Positions 27,660 through 36,866 of a stretch of 36,866 nucleotides of DNA are shown here, one piece after another. The first letter of the stretch is position 1, and every line of letters begins with the position of its first letter. Position numbers and translations under genes: made by a program. The notes beneath the pieces are model-generated. The model worked only from the letters and a program-made list of their open reading frames with translations. It made no database searches and had not been told where the DNA came from. Source of the DNA: Eubacteriales bacterium (GTDB taxonomy: Bacteria; Bacillota; Clostridia; Oscillospirales; Butyricicoccaceae); NCBI GenBank assembly GCA_030539335.1, contig JAUNSG010000019.1:1-36866 (forward strand), read 5' to 3'.

Positions 27660-28198
27660 AAGAGGACAACGATAGCCGTCAGAAAAACCAGTTTAGCCAG
27701 TTTTTCTGGCGGCATCTTCCTTTTTACCTCTCGATCGGAATGCCATATGATCTCTTTTGGCATGGCCCGGCAGAGGCAGTGGAAGCCTATCGGGAGGCTC
27801 ATGAGATTCGAGAAGAGCGGTCAGACTATGCGCAATGGGAGATGGGGATGTATGTGTATGACGCGGTATATACGGCACAGTATAACATTCCGGGAATGCA
27901 CGACGCTCCGAAAAAGCCCAAAGAGTACATGAGAAAACCAATGATGTTCTTCAGCGATAAACCACCGAAGTATTATGCCGATCCGGACAACGTTGTTTCA
28001 ATCGATTCTGCCAGAAAAGATATCGATGTGAATGAGCGTGATTCTGAAATTCTTGCCACTTGGATGACCGAGATGGTACGGGAGGGTAATAATCGGCGTA
28101 AGCGAAAAGAAGAACGGGAAGAGAAATATAACATTGATGAGCCACTTGAGCCGATTGCGGTTATGCCGGAGGTGAGTGGCGATGTCGATAACCGTTGA
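27602..28198 (+). CDS. gpT-like frame of tail chaperone (frameshift product)
   Basis: The -1 frame relative to the upstream chaperone is open from about 27515 and has no start codon until ATG 27740, yet the residues before it (KNQFSQFFWRHLPFYLSIG) look coding and lead into 'MPYDLFWHGPAEAVEAYREAHEIREERSDYAQWEMGMYVYDAV', the gpT-like region. If translated by frameshift, the fusion has about 115 plus 180 residues; if it starts at ATG 27740 it is 152 residues. No canonical slippery heptamer is present. G GAA AAC at 27614-27620 and G GGG AAC at 27605-27611 are weak candidates. The C-terminus is basic and charged, followed by the tape measure gene. Confidence 0.7.
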   Translation, partial: RGEQGKPYQADAQLRSGRVKEDNDSRQKNQFSQFFWRHLPFYLSIGMPYDLFWHGPAEAVEAYREAHEIREERSDYAQWEMGMYVYDAVYTAQYNIPGMHDAPKKPKEYMRKPMMFFSDKPPKYYADPDNVVSIDSARKDIDVNERDSEILATWMTEMVREGNNRRKRKEEREEKYNIDEPLEPIAVMPEVSGDVDNR

Positions 28199-31100
28199 TG
28201 AATTAAAGATTCAGGTCGAGGCTGATGCGAAAGCTGCGTCGAGTGGAATTGACAGTCTTGTTGAGTCCCTCACCGGGCTGAAAAATGTCACAAGTAAGGG
28301 TATTTCAGGTATTTCTAAGGTATCCGATAATCTTACAAGCCTTTCTGCGGCGTCCCGGACGATCAATAGTTCCGGAATGAGAACAGCCGCCAGCTCAATG
28401 AAGAGTATGGCGGACGGAATCCGGGCGTTATCTGGGGCATCCCTCAGAGGCATGAAGGCAAATGCAAACCAGATGGAGAGTTTGGTTACCCCTGTGTCAA
28501 AGATTGCAGGTATCAGCGGAAATAACTTCCGACTGAATGCGGGGCACATCGCAGCAGGCATGACCTCGCTAAGTTCGGCAGGGAAATTGACGATGACCAG
28601 CACTGTCCGGCAGCTGGATGCACTGTATGCGCCGATCGAGCGTATTGCACTGAGCAATGGCACAGGGTTTGCATCTAATATTAAGTACCTAGCAGACGGA
28701 CTAAATGCGATTAGTGGTGCATCGAAAGTCAGCCTGCGCGGGACGATTAATCAGCTAAGCGAACTGCCAGCGGTGATTAATAGTATTTCTGCAACTTCTA
28801 TGGACGCATTTGTCCAGAGTATGCGGAAACTTGCTCCTGCTTTAAACAGCTTATCTGAAGTTGGCAGGGTTAATTTGAGAAGCACGCTGAATCAGTTGAA
28901 GCAACTGCCGGAGGTTGCCGATGCGCTGGAAAAGGTGGATTTTACTAGGTTCACACAGAAAGTGAGAGCAGCTGCAAATGCTCTTAAACAGCTGCCAACT
29001 TACTCGAACAGCGCGCGGTCGTCGTTGCTGAGACTCCCTTCCGCGTTAAATAGTGCAACCTCAGCTGCGAACAGGAATACAACGGCGAATAAAAAGAACG
29101 CAAGCAGCTATGGCGCAATCGCAGAAATGGCGAGAAAGATCACGACCACGGCGGTTGTTATCCGGATGTTTACGCAGATTGCACACGTCTTGGCTGGCTG
29201 TTTAGGGGTGTCTAACGATTATGTTGAGACGCTCAATCTGTTTAATACAGAGATGGGTGAGGCGGCAGGAGCAGCCCGGGAGTATGCTGAAGCTGTTAAT
29301 GCTGCATTGGGTATCGATGTAGCGGAGTGGATGAAGAACCAGGGAAACCTCATGCAGATTGTCTCTGGATTTGGTGTAGCTTCCGACGCGGCTACTGTTA
29401 TGTCGCAGAACCTTACTCAGCTGGGATATGATATCGCGTCGTTTTTCAATGCCACTGACATGGAACAGCCTTTTGAGCGTATTCGCTCTGCCATGGCAGG
29501 TGAGACGGAGGGTATGCGTCAATACGGCGTAGATATGACGGTAGCGTCCATGCAGGCATACATGCTCCAAAAGGGGATTGATGCTCAATGGAGTTCCCTG
29601 GATCAGGCATCCAAGGCGATGATTCGGTATAACTACTTGATTGAGAAGTTCAATATCCTTGAGGGAGATATGGCGCGAACGATTCAGTCGCCAGCGAATG
29701 CGCTTCGAGTTCTCAGCTCTCAGTTTACTCAATTGAGACGAGCGGTAGGCAATATTGTGTCGGTTTTTGCAGCAAAACTAATTCCCTATGTGCAGCTGGC
29801 GGTTGTTGCAATCCGAAAGCTGGCGAACAGCTTGGCGGCGTTACTGGGGTATCAGCTGGATTGGAACGACTCAAGCACAAGCCTTGGTAATTCATTCGCT
29901 GGACTCGACGATGCGTCCGACAGTGTTGGGGATTTATCCAGCGGGACGGACGGTTTGACGGGCTCCACAAAGAAGGCTACCGCTGCGGCGAAGGAATTGA
30001 AGCGGCAGCTCATGGGCTTCGATGAAATTAATCGCCTTTCGGATACTTCACCGACCAATTCTGGCAGTACCGGCGCTGGTGGTTCCGGAGGATCAGGCGG
30101 TGGAGGTAGCGGTGGTTCAACGCACCTCGATCTTGACCCGTTGTCGTATGATTTCCTGAAAGGCGTTACAGCAGCGACGATGGATCTGTCTGAGGCTTTT
30201 AAAAAGTTGCAAGAACTGACTGGGTGGAACTTTGAGCCTTTGGCAAAATCGTTGACTCGACTGAAAGAAGCCTGTGGACAGTTGGCTGAGATCGGCAAAG
30301 GCGCTCTGCTATGGGTCTGGGAGAATGTTCTCAAGCCTCTCGGCAAATGGACAATTGAAGCCGGACTCCCAGCGGTGGTCAATATGCTTGCAGCCGCATT
30401 TGAGTTGCTTGCAGCTGCACTCGAATATCTGAAGCCCTATGCGCAGTGGGCCTGGGATCATTTTTTGAGGCCCTTAGCCAGTTGGACTGGCAACGCATTT
30501 GTGGAAGCATGTGAAACAATAACGGAAGCCCTTGAATATTTAACAAGACAATTCAAGGAGAATCCGGATGCGGTAGGCAATTTTATTGCTGGTGTCGGCA
30601 CGGCAGTGGGCGCGATAGCTGCGTTGTCGGTGGCGAGCACCGTCACCCCTATTATTATGTCGTTTGGTAAGATTGTAGGATCTGCCGGTACCGCATTGAG
30701 TATCATTTTTGAATCGATCACTGGCGGAGAAGGACTTTTGGCTGGCCTCGGTGCCGTATTTGGCGATATAGCTGGCGAGGGCACCGTTCTCGGTACAGCA
30801 CTGGGTACGATATCTAAGCTGTTTAACCCGATTACTGCCGCGGTAGGGTTGGTCATTGCGATTTTCGTAGACCTTATGCTGACCAGTGAGGACTTCCGTT
30901 CTACAGTGTCTGGCGCGATCTCTAAGGTGTGGAATGCGGCAAAAGAGGCATTCGGATCTATCGCAACCACGGTTGGAGGTGTCATTGCAGCATTCGGTAA
31001 ATGCGCAAAGGCCATCTATGCGTTTTACACCGAGTCCGGGCTAAAGACTCTTGTGGGCGGCGTGCTCGGAATGCTAATCGATATGCTAGCTTCGGGGTTA

Positions 31101-33074
31101 TCCGGTGCTCTAAAAATTGTATCCGGTGCATTTAAGGGCGCAGGTAAGATTATCGAGATTGTAGTTGGTGCTGTGACCGCAATTTTTGAGGGTCTTACCA
31201 AGCTGTGCAAATGGGTTAAGAATGGCAATCTTGACGCACTAATTCAGGCTTTTACGGGGATGGTTTCCGGCGCCGTGGGTGTTGGCGTTAATATCGTGAA
31301 GGGAATCCTTAGCGGTATGTGGGATGGAATCAAGGGGATCGGCAATTGGATTAAGACGAATGTTGTTGATAAGTTTATCAATACTATAAAAAAATTCTTT
31401 GGAATCCACTCACCGGCCACGAAGATGAAGCCCATTGGAAAATATATTTTTCAGGGAATTCTCAGCGGTATTATCGGCGCTGTCAAAGGCATTGGAAGCT
31501 GGATCAAGAAGCAAGTCATTGACAAGTTTGTATCCGGACTTAAGGCTAAAATTAAAGCCGCGAAAGACTTTGTCAAACAAGGCAAGGAAGTTTTCAACAA
31601 GATTAAGAGCGGTGTTACTGACGGCGTAAAAAATGTTGGTAGCTGGCTCAAGACGAATGTTGTGGATAAACTGTCGTCCGGGCTGAAAGACAAAATCAGT
31701 GCAGCGAAAGACCTCGTTACAAGAGGCGGCGAAGTACTGGGCAAAGTCAAGGATGGCATCAAGTCTGGTATGTCTGATGCAGGGGATTGGGTGAAAGATC
31801 ATATCCTCACACCGATTAGTGATGCTATTGGCGACGGCAAAGATAAGGTCACGACTGCTATCAGCAGCCTAACCGATGGCGCTTCGGCCACAGTTGAGGC
31901 AGGCGTAAAACTGGTGCAAAATGGCTGGACGAATGTACAGTCTTTCGTAGAAGCACTCAAAGGCGGAGATGTCAACAAGGCAATTGGTATTGTTCAAAAC
32001 GGATGGACTAACCTCAAGAACTGGGTTGATGAGCACACTGGTGGGGCGGCATCAAAGGCTATTGGTATTGTGAAGAGTGGATGGGACACTGTTAAGGGTT
32101 TCATCGACGATCATACCGGTGGTGCCGTTTCTAAGGCTATTGATCTTGCGAAAAACAAATGGGACGATGTCACGAGCTGGATCAAGGATAACGGATGGGG
32201 TGCAGTTCCATCTAAAGTTATTGATCTTGCGAAAAACGGCTGGGATACTGTAGGGAAATGGATTTCCAAAAGCCATATGGGAGAAAATGCCATAGCATTG
32301 ATTGACCGTGCTAAGAACTGGACGACATCCTTCAAAGAATGGATTATGGGCAAGAATGGTACAACAGATGGTGGTACTGCTAGTATAGGCCGTGCCAAGA
32401 ACTGGACAACTTCCTTTAAAGAATGGATTATGGGCAAGAATGGTACAACAGATGGTGGTACTGCGAACATAAGCCGTGCTAAGGGTTGGAAAACTTCCTT
32501 TAAAGAATGGATTATGGGCAAGAAAGGTACCACAAATGGAGGTACTGCGAACATAAGCCGTGCTAAGGGTTGGAAAACATCGATGAAAAGGTGGCTCACA
32601 GGCAATGACAAAGGAACAATATCTCTAACCGCAAAGGTTACTAGGACGTATGGAGTAGGGAAATCGTATACAAACGGGGGCCGACAGGCGGTTGCTGGCA
32701 GAAATCGCGCAAACGGCGGCGTCTATACCGCAGGCGCAGGCTGGACTCCAATCACTTCGTATGCTGGCGGCGGCCTGCCGGACGAGGGGCAGATGTTTAT
32801 TGCACGCGAGGCGGGCCCTGAGTTGGTTGGAACCCTTGGCGGATCGACGACTGCGGTAATGAACAATGACCAGATTGTTGCATCGGTATCCTATGGTGTA
32901 CAGCAAGCGGTAGCCGGTGTTGCACGAGACCTGGTTGCTGCGCTGAGCGGTGGAAAGAGCAATCAGCCGATTATTGTCAGTGTACAGCTTGATGGTAAGG
33001 AAGTTGGACGAGCGTCTGTTGAGTACCATAATAATGTTGTTATGTCTACGGGTAGAAGCCCGTTGCTAGTGTAA
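28182..33074 (+). CDS. Tape measure protein with internal repeats
   Basis: A 1630-residue tail-length ruler. GGAGG at 28168-28172 with 9-base spacing supports ATG 28182 over the in-frame GTG at 28176. The N-terminal third is rich in S, A and N helices (SLVESLTGLKNVTSKGISG...), followed by a hydrophobic region, a glycine/serine linker near residues 623-650, and several membrane-like segments (about 800-1000). Residues about 1240-1480 consist of degenerate repeats built around 'NGWTNLKNWVDEHTGG', then four exact-length 28-residue units, RAKNWTTSFKEWIMG and neighbours. The C-terminus is beta-like. Length fits a tail of roughly 240 nm at 1.5 angstrom per residue, an inference from the usual rule. 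Confidence 0.9.
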   Translation: MSITVDELKIQVEADAKAASSGIDSLVESLTGLKNVTSKGISGISKVSDNLTSLSAASRTINSSGMRTAASSMKSMADGIRALSGASLRGMKANANQMESLVTPVSKIAGISGNNFRLNAGHIAAGMTSLSSAGKLTMTSTVRQLDALYAPIERIALSNGTGFASNIKYLADGLNAISGASKVSLRGTINQLSELPAVINSISATSMDAFVQSMRKLAPALNSLSEVGRVNLRSTLNQLKQLPEVADALEKVDFTRFTQKVRAAANALKQLPTYSNSARSSLLRLPSALNSATSAANRNTTANKKNASSYGAIAEMARKITTTAVVIRMFTQIAHVLAGCLGVSNDYVETLNLFNTEMGEAAGAAREYAEAVNAALGIDVAEWMKNQGNLMQIVSGFGVASDAATVMSQNLTQLGYDIASFFNATDMEQPFERIRSAMAGETEGMRQYGVDMTVASMQAYMLQKGIDAQWSSLDQASKAMIRYNYLIEKFNILEGDMARTIQSPANALRVLSSQFTQLRRAVGNIVSVFAAKLIPYVQLAVVAIRKLANSLAALLGYQLDWNDSSTSLGNSFAGLDDASDSVGDLSSGTDGLTGSTKKATAAAKELKRQLMGFDEINRLSDTSPTNSGSTGAGGSGGSGGGGSGGSTHLDLDPLSYDFLKGVTAATMDLSEAFKKLQELTGWNFEPLAKSLTRLKEACGQLAEIGKGALLWVWENVLKPLGKWTIEAGLPAVVNMLAAAFELLAAALEYLKPYAQWAWDHFLRPLASWTGNAFVEACETITEALEYLTRQFKENPDAVGNFIAGVGTAVGAIAALSVASTVTPIIMSFGKIVGSAGTALSIIFESITGGEGLLAGLGAVFGDIAGEGTVLGTALGTISKLFNPITAAVGLVIAIFVDLMLTSEDFRSTVSGAISKVWNAAKEAFGSIATTVGGVIAAFGKCAKAIYAFYTESGLKTLVGGVLGMLIDMLASGLSGALKIVSGAFKGAGKIIEIVVGAVTAIFEGLTKLCKWVKNGNLDALIQAFTGMVSGAVGVGVNIVKGILSGMWDGIKGIGNWIKTNVVDKFINTIKKFFGIHSPATKMKPIGKYIFQGILSGIIGAVKGIGSWIKKQVIDKFVSGLKAKIKAAKDFVKQGKEVFNKIKSGVTDGVKNVGSWLKTNVVDKLSSGLKDKISAAKDLVTRGGEVLGKVKDGIKSGMSDAGDWVKDHILTPISDAIGDGKDKVTTAISSLTDGASATVEAGVKLVQNGWTNVQSFVEALKGGDVNKAIGIVQNGWTNLKNWVDEHTGGAASKAIGIVKSGWDTVKGFIDDHTGGAVSKAIDLAKNKWDDVTSWIKDNGWGAVPSKVIDLAKNGWDTVGKWISKSHMGENAIALIDRAKNWTTSFKEWIMGKNGTTDGGTASIGRAKNWTTSFKEWIMGKNGTTDGGTANISRAKGWKTSFKEWIMGKKGTTNGGTANISRAKGWKTSMKRWLTGNDKGTISLTAKVTRTYGVGKSYTNGGRQAVAGRNRANGGVYTAGAGWTPITSYAGGGLPDEGQMFIAREAGPELVGTLGGSTTAVMNNDQIVASVSYGVQQAVAGVARDLVAALSGGKSNQPIIVSVQLDGKEVGRASVEYHNNVVMSTGRSPLLV
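32307..32642 (+). repeat. Four 84-bp tandem repeats in the tape measure gene
   Basis: Units begin with CGTGC(T/C)AAG at 32307, 32391, 32475 and 32559, exactly 84 bases apart, and encode 28 residues starting RAK(N/G)W. Units 1-3 differ at a few bases; unit 4 drifts after TSMKRW. Unequal recombination between them would change tail length in steps of 28 residues. Confidence 0.9.
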
Positions 33075-33087
33075 AGGAGGGGTAATG

Positions 33088-33477
33088 ATGGCTTGGATAC
33101 CAACGCTGCGGGTGAGCAGCACGAAAACAGGTACCTTCACTGCACTACCGGAACCCTCCACCCTCACCTTTGCTATACAGGATGTCGATTCAGCATCCAC
33201 CGGTAGAGGTGAGGACGGCAATATGATCCGTGACAGAGTTGCGATTAAGCGCAAGTTGAGTATGACATGGTATGTACTGAATGCGACAGACGCAAACAAA
33301 TTGCTCGACAGCGCCATTGAGAACAAAGATTTTTGGTGTATATATTACGATCCAAAAGAAGCGTCTTATGTGACCAAAAATTTCTATGTGGGTGACCGAC
33401 AAATGGGTATTTGGCTACGCAGGCCAGATGGCTCGTACATGTATGAGAGCATATCAGCAGATTTTATTGAGATGTAA
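33088..33477 (+). CDS. Distal tail protein-like, DUF6711
   Basis: A 129-residue protein; AAAGGAGG with 7-base spacing fits ATG 33088 slightly better than ATG 33085. 'PTLRVSSTKTGTFTALPEPSTLTFAIQDVDSASTGRGEDGNMIRDRVAIKRKLSMTWYVL' and 'LLDSAIENKDFWCIYYDP' match the DUF6711 family found between tape measure and tail fibre genes in Clostridia phages. It is probably the distal tail ring joining tube to baseplate; the exact role is by position. Confidence 0.72.
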   Translation: MAWIPTLRVSSTKTGTFTALPEPSTLTFAIQDVDSASTGRGEDGNMIRDRVAIKRKLSMTWYVLNATDANKLLDSAIENKDFWCIYYDPKEASYVTKNFYVGDRQMGIWLRRPDGSYMYESISADFIEM

Positions 33478-33492
33478 AGGGGGGGAGAGCTA

Positions 33493-36400
33493 ATGATTAA
33501 CAACACTTCTATTTCAGAGGCGTTTGACGCCTCTGAACGATGGGTCAGGATACAATTATATGTAAATGGCGAGTTATTCCCAGGATCGATACAGTCTGTC
33601 TCTGTCAATGAAATTTTTGGAGATTCGGAAAATATTGCCCTTGGATCAACGGCCTCTCATTCCCTAACAATACGAGCAAACTCGTTCGGATCAGTGAATT
33701 ACACCAACGCGGAGATTGTCCTCAAAATAGGTGCGGGTGATGACCTGGAGAATATAAATTATGAGGACTATGGAAAGTTTTACGTTACTTCTGTGAATTC
33801 TACGGACGACTACAAGTCTGGTACGATTACAGCAATGGACGGTTTTAGTAAACTAACGACAGCGTATGTACCAGCAATCGAACTTGGCTCAGTAACATAT
33901 GAATCACTCGTTGAAGATGTACTATCAAATACCGGAGTTTCAGTCAATTGGTCTGGATGTGCGGATTTCGTACGGAGTAAGCGGAGCGTAAATGTTTGGA
34001 CATTCATCCCAGAATGGTTTCAAGAATATGTAACGGCGATGCAGTCTGGCGCATACACCCGCACGCAGATAATCGGATTTGTCGCAGCCCGTTTGGGATG
34101 CAACGCTGTATTTGATCGAACAGGGTATCTCGTATTTCGACGCTTCACAGAGGCCGGATACGAGATAGACCGAGCGCACATATATCAAGAGGGGTTTAAC
34201 AGAACCACTCAAGATTTGGTTACGATTTACGCATTGGATTTTCAGATTCCGGCGGTGCTAAGCACGCAGGGGAGTGTAATAACGGAGGAGGATGGTGCAG
34301 CCACTGCGACTCCAACCCTGCCGACAGGATGGACAGCATCAGAATCCGGCGGTGATCTGGTTATAGGTTTAGGCCGTAAACTGACGCTTAGTACACCATT
34401 CTTTTTTAGTGAGGCCGAAGCGCAGGAGATATACAGTAGCGTTTTGCCAAACGGATCTATGTCTTATCAGCCATGTACATTAAAGCACCGAGGAAATCCG
34501 TGTATTGAGCCGGGTGACGTTGTTACTGTGCTCGATGCAGAAGGCAATTCTGTGCCGGTTTATATCACGCAGTTGACTATGGAGTATGACGGAGGGCTGT
34601 ATAGTGTTGCTTCCGCTGCTGGCAAATCCGATGCGGAAGACGCTTATGTGCTTGGGGCTGGAACGTCGGGGGGATTGACCTCGCCTTCTGAGATAGCCGG
34701 AGCGGCTAAATTGTCACTTATTGAGCTATCTTCGGTGAAAGCAACTATCCAAAAACTGGTTGTAGAGGATCTCACCGCGATCAAGGCAACCATTAATAAT
34801 CTGGATACGAATTTTCTGCGAGCAGACAGCGCGATCATCAAGGACTTACAGACCAATTCACTCAAGGTAGATTTTGCAAACATTGATTATGAAAACGTCG
34901 ATGTGAGCAATATCGCACAGTTGTTTGCAAACGTCGGGTTGATTGATCGTGCGACAATTGTGGACGGGCATATCACTGGATTTCTGGACGCGGTTGAGAT
35001 TAACGCGAACAACATCACAGCCGGAACGTTAATTGCCGAACGGATCGCACTTGTGCAGACGGATGAGGACGGAAACCAGACCGGATTGATCTATGCACTG
35101 AACAATTTAGGCGAACTGCGCAGTAATTCAGTCAATACGATCGATGGCGCGGTGATTACCAAGCGGACCATCACAGCGGACCATATTGTGGCGAAGTCGC
35201 TGACAGCAAATGAGATCGATGTCGAGGATTTGTTTGCGCAGACGGTCACAGCGACCAATCTGACGATTTCCGGGAATAGTACGTTGAATGGCGTCACAGC
35301 AACGGATTTGGCTGTGACGGGTAATAGCACGTTTTCCGGTGAGTTGAAGGGTGCGACTGGTGTATTTTCAGGAAGTATCGAAGCAGAGAATATCAGAATA
35401 AGCTCCTGGAAAAGTAGTACAGACAATGTCCTTTTTTATACTTCTGACTCAATTCCTAACAATGAATATGCGGGGCAAGCCCTAAGCATATGGGCGACGT
35501 ATGGTTCACAATCCTGCGGGCTATTACTAGATCCAGATACAATCCATGCAGGGCATTATGATGATTCTTTTGCAACAGCATATATAAATTTATCATCATC
35601 GCAGGTGTATATACAGGCTTATGACACTGGGGATCATAGCAAACATACAAGGATAATCGCAGAGGTTAATGAATCCAACAACGGAGAGTATTTCAGTCAT
35701 ATCGATCTTTATGCGGATTCGGTGACCGTAAGTGGAAAAGCAAGCATTGGCGGTAATCTTAGTATTAGCGGCACGCTTAATGGCTATAAGGTCGAGGGGA
35801 CGAGTGGTGCATGGTTCAGTGCAATCCCTGTAATCCGAAATGATGGAGTAATCGAACTGGGAAAATACATTGATTTTCACGCATCAAATACTGGAACGAC
35901 GGATTACGATGTGCGGCTCACTGCAGAAAGTGGAAAACTGACATGCTCCGGTGCTCTGTATGCTTCGAATTTTAATGGCTATACCCTTGCAGCAGCTTGC
36001 GCCCGTGGAGTGAAAACATTGACAGCGGTTGGTACGCTTGGCTGGGGCACGAATAACAATTACCTTGCCGACCTTGGTATGCTCGCGTATTGGAATGGAG
36101 CGTATACCGGCACATCCAGCAATTTGAGATATTGCGCAAACGGTACGATCATTGGCACGAGTAATATCAGTAGCTATGCAAATCTATATACGCTGCCGAC
36201 CGCAGCCATTGGAACAAAAGGTGGAGTTCAGCTGGCTCATGGAACGAAAAGCGATGTGAGTGTAGCGGCAAATTCATATACAGATGTAACAATTACATTT
36301 TCTACAGCGTTTCCAGGGACTCCTGGGGTTGTGGTATCCAGACATGCAGCGAGCTCCGCCTCGACGAATGTTGCGAGTTCTGCGAATCGAACCATTGTCA

Positions 36401-36501
36401 CGCATTCCGTTACAGCGACGGGGTTCAAGGTTCGCTGTTACAACAATACGTCAGCGTCATGGGCAAGCACATTTCGTTGGTTGGCTATCTATCGTGGATA
36501 A
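33493..36501 (+). CDS. Tail hub/spike with receptor-binding C-terminus
   Basis: A 1002-residue protein with GGGGGGAG before ATG 33493. The first about 380 residues are a tail hub-like domain (WVRIQLYVNGELFPGSIQSVSVNEIF... YGKFYVTSVNSTDDYKSGTITAMDGF). About 390-620 is repetitive heptad/beta-helical stalk rich in 'ATIxxLxxDxLxA' and 'ITAGTLIAERIAL'. 'LTISGNSTLNG' style repeats follow. The last about 90 residues, 'GVQLAHGTKSDVSVAANSYTDVTITFSTAFPGTPGVVVSRH' to 'SASWASTFRWLAIYRG', match the gp53-like/lectin-like C-terminal receptor-binding fold of tail fibres. It would contact the host surface. Confidence 0.85.
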   Translation: MINNTSISEAFDASERWVRIQLYVNGELFPGSIQSVSVNEIFGDSENIALGSTASHSLTIRANSFGSVNYTNAEIVLKIGAGDDLENINYEDYGKFYVTSVNSTDDYKSGTITAMDGFSKLTTAYVPAIELGSVTYESLVEDVLSNTGVSVNWSGCADFVRSKRSVNVWTFIPEWFQEYVTAMQSGAYTRTQIIGFVAARLGCNAVFDRTGYLVFRRFTEAGYEIDRAHIYQEGFNRTTQDLVTIYALDFQIPAVLSTQGSVITEEDGAATATPTLPTGWTASESGGDLVIGLGRKLTLSTPFFFSEAEAQEIYSSVLPNGSMSYQPCTLKHRGNPCIEPGDVVTVLDAEGNSVPVYITQLTMEYDGGLYSVASAAGKSDAEDAYVLGAGTSGGLTSPSEIAGAAKLSLIELSSVKATIQKLVVEDLTAIKATINNLDTNFLRADSAIIKDLQTNSLKVDFANIDYENVDVSNIAQLFANVGLIDRATIVDGHITGFLDAVEINANNITAGTLIAERIALVQTDEDGNQTGLIYALNNLGELRSNSVNTIDGAVITKRTITADHIVAKSLTANEIDVEDLFAQTVTATNLTISGNSTLNGVTATDLAVTGNSTFSGELKGATGVFSGSIEAENIRISSWKSSTDNVLFYTSDSIPNNEYAGQALSIWATYGSQSCGLLLDPDTIHAGHYDDSFATAYINLSSSQVYIQAYDTGDHSKHTRIIAEVNESNNGEYFSHIDLYADSVTVSGKASIGGNLSISGTLNGYKVEGTSGAWFSAIPVIRNDGVIELGKYIDFHASNTGTTDYDVRLTAESGKLTCSGALYASNFNGYTLAAACARGVKTLTAVGTLGWGTNNNYLADLGMLAYWNGAYTGTSSNLRYCANGTIIGTSNISSYANLYTLPTAAIGTKGGVQLAHGTKSDVSVAANSYTDVTITFSTAFPGTPGVVVSRHAASSASTNVASSANRTIVTHSVTATGFKVRCYNNTSASWASTFRWLAIYRG

Positions 36502-36520
36502 AAATAGGGAGAGAAAACAT

Positions 36521-36866
36521 ATGACCAATTTACAGGTAATCAACACAATTCAGGCAATCAACAATAACAGTGATCTTCTCAAGAAGAAATTGCCTATTCG
36601 GGTATTATTTGCGCTCAAGAAGAACATCAACCGCCTCAACTCTGCGGCGGACGACTACCGCAGCACGCTGGCAACACTGTGCGAACAGCACGACGTTGAT
36701 CCGGCAGAACTGAACGGCAGCATCAAGCCGGAGCTGATGACGGAGATTAATGCGTTGCTTGCCGAGAACGCAGATGTTGTAGTAGCAAAGATTCCAGTGG
36801 ATATTTTGGAACAGTGCGGGGATACATATGACGCGCTGACCTATGCGGAGCTGGAGGCGCTGGAGT
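36521..36866 (+). CDS. Partial tail-region phage protein
   Basis: AGGGAGAG before ATG 36521; the frame is open to the window edge (115 codons). It begins MTNLQVINTIQAINNNSDLL followed by 'KKKLPIRVLFALKKNINRLNSAADDYRSTLATLCEQHDVD' and is acidic and helical. This resembles small DUF1617-type proteins that follow tail fibre genes in Clostridia phages, but I am not certain. The 3' end and any lysis genes lie beyond the window. Confidence 0.6.
   Translation, partial: MTNLQVINTIQAINNNSDLLKKKLPIRVLFALKKNINRLNSAADDYRSTLATLCEQHDVDPAELNGSIKPELMTEINALLAENADVVVAKIPVDILEQCGDTYDALTYAELEALE

Noticed and set aside
30458..31015. Long leftward frames within the tape measure and primase genes
   Set aside because: Shadows of a strongly coding rightward gene, with no ribosome binding site or recognisable family.

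Overview
The window is a contiguous stretch of a tailed, siphovirus-like bacteriophage or prophage genome from a Gram-positive Firmicute, most likely a gut-type member of class Clostridia. The basis is the strong AGGAGG-type ribosome binding sites, the frequent ATGA/GTGA gene overlaps, consensus sigma-A promoters, and gene families typical of Clostridia prophages (DUF2800, DUF2815, a phage family A DNA polymerase, a VapE-type primase-helicase, VRR-NUC plus SNF2, an SPP1-type portal). No chromosomal housekeeping genes, lysis genes or prophage ends are seen. Both edges cut through phage genes.

Layout: 1-12.7 kb is the rightward early/replication block: small DNA-binding proteins; a recombination/repair nuclease; an ssDNA-binding protein; DNA polymerase; primase-helicase; a MazG-like pyrophosphohydrolase; VRR-NUC nuclease; SNF2 helicase; a DUF6378 protein; ThyX; a sigma-region-4-like protein; and a cytosine methyltransferase-like protein. 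12.7-14.7 kb holds a run of very small genes and a protein with two Xre-type helix-turn-helix domains. 14.7-15.2 kb is a regulatory or packaging gap rich in GTGAC repeats.

The small terminase gene (15.2 kb) is separated from the large terminase gene (19.9 kb) by about 4.1 kb of unusual cargo. It holds short repeats, a GC-rich structured non-coding stretch, and an IS3-family element sitting inside the loop of a bidirectional terminator. It also holds a leftward operon of four short genes and a rightward serine recombinase of only 262 residues. The leftward operon and the recombinase are driven by two near-perfect promoters that share a sequence motif.

19.9-36.9 kb is the rightward morphogenesis block in canonical order: large terminase, zinc-ribbon protein, portal, scaffold, major capsid protein with an Ig-like C-terminus, head-tail connectors, tail terminator, major tail protein, tail chaperones (probable frameshift pair), a 1630-residue tape measure, distal tail protein, a 1002-residue tail/receptor-binding protein, and a partial downstream gene.

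The most unusual parts are the recombinase/leftward-operon cassette between the terminase genes, the non-coding structured regions at 969-1276 and 16170-16470, the GTGAC repeat field, and the large terminase ribosome binding site buried in a terminator hairpin. All functional calls are from sequence reading alone; no database search or folding program was run.
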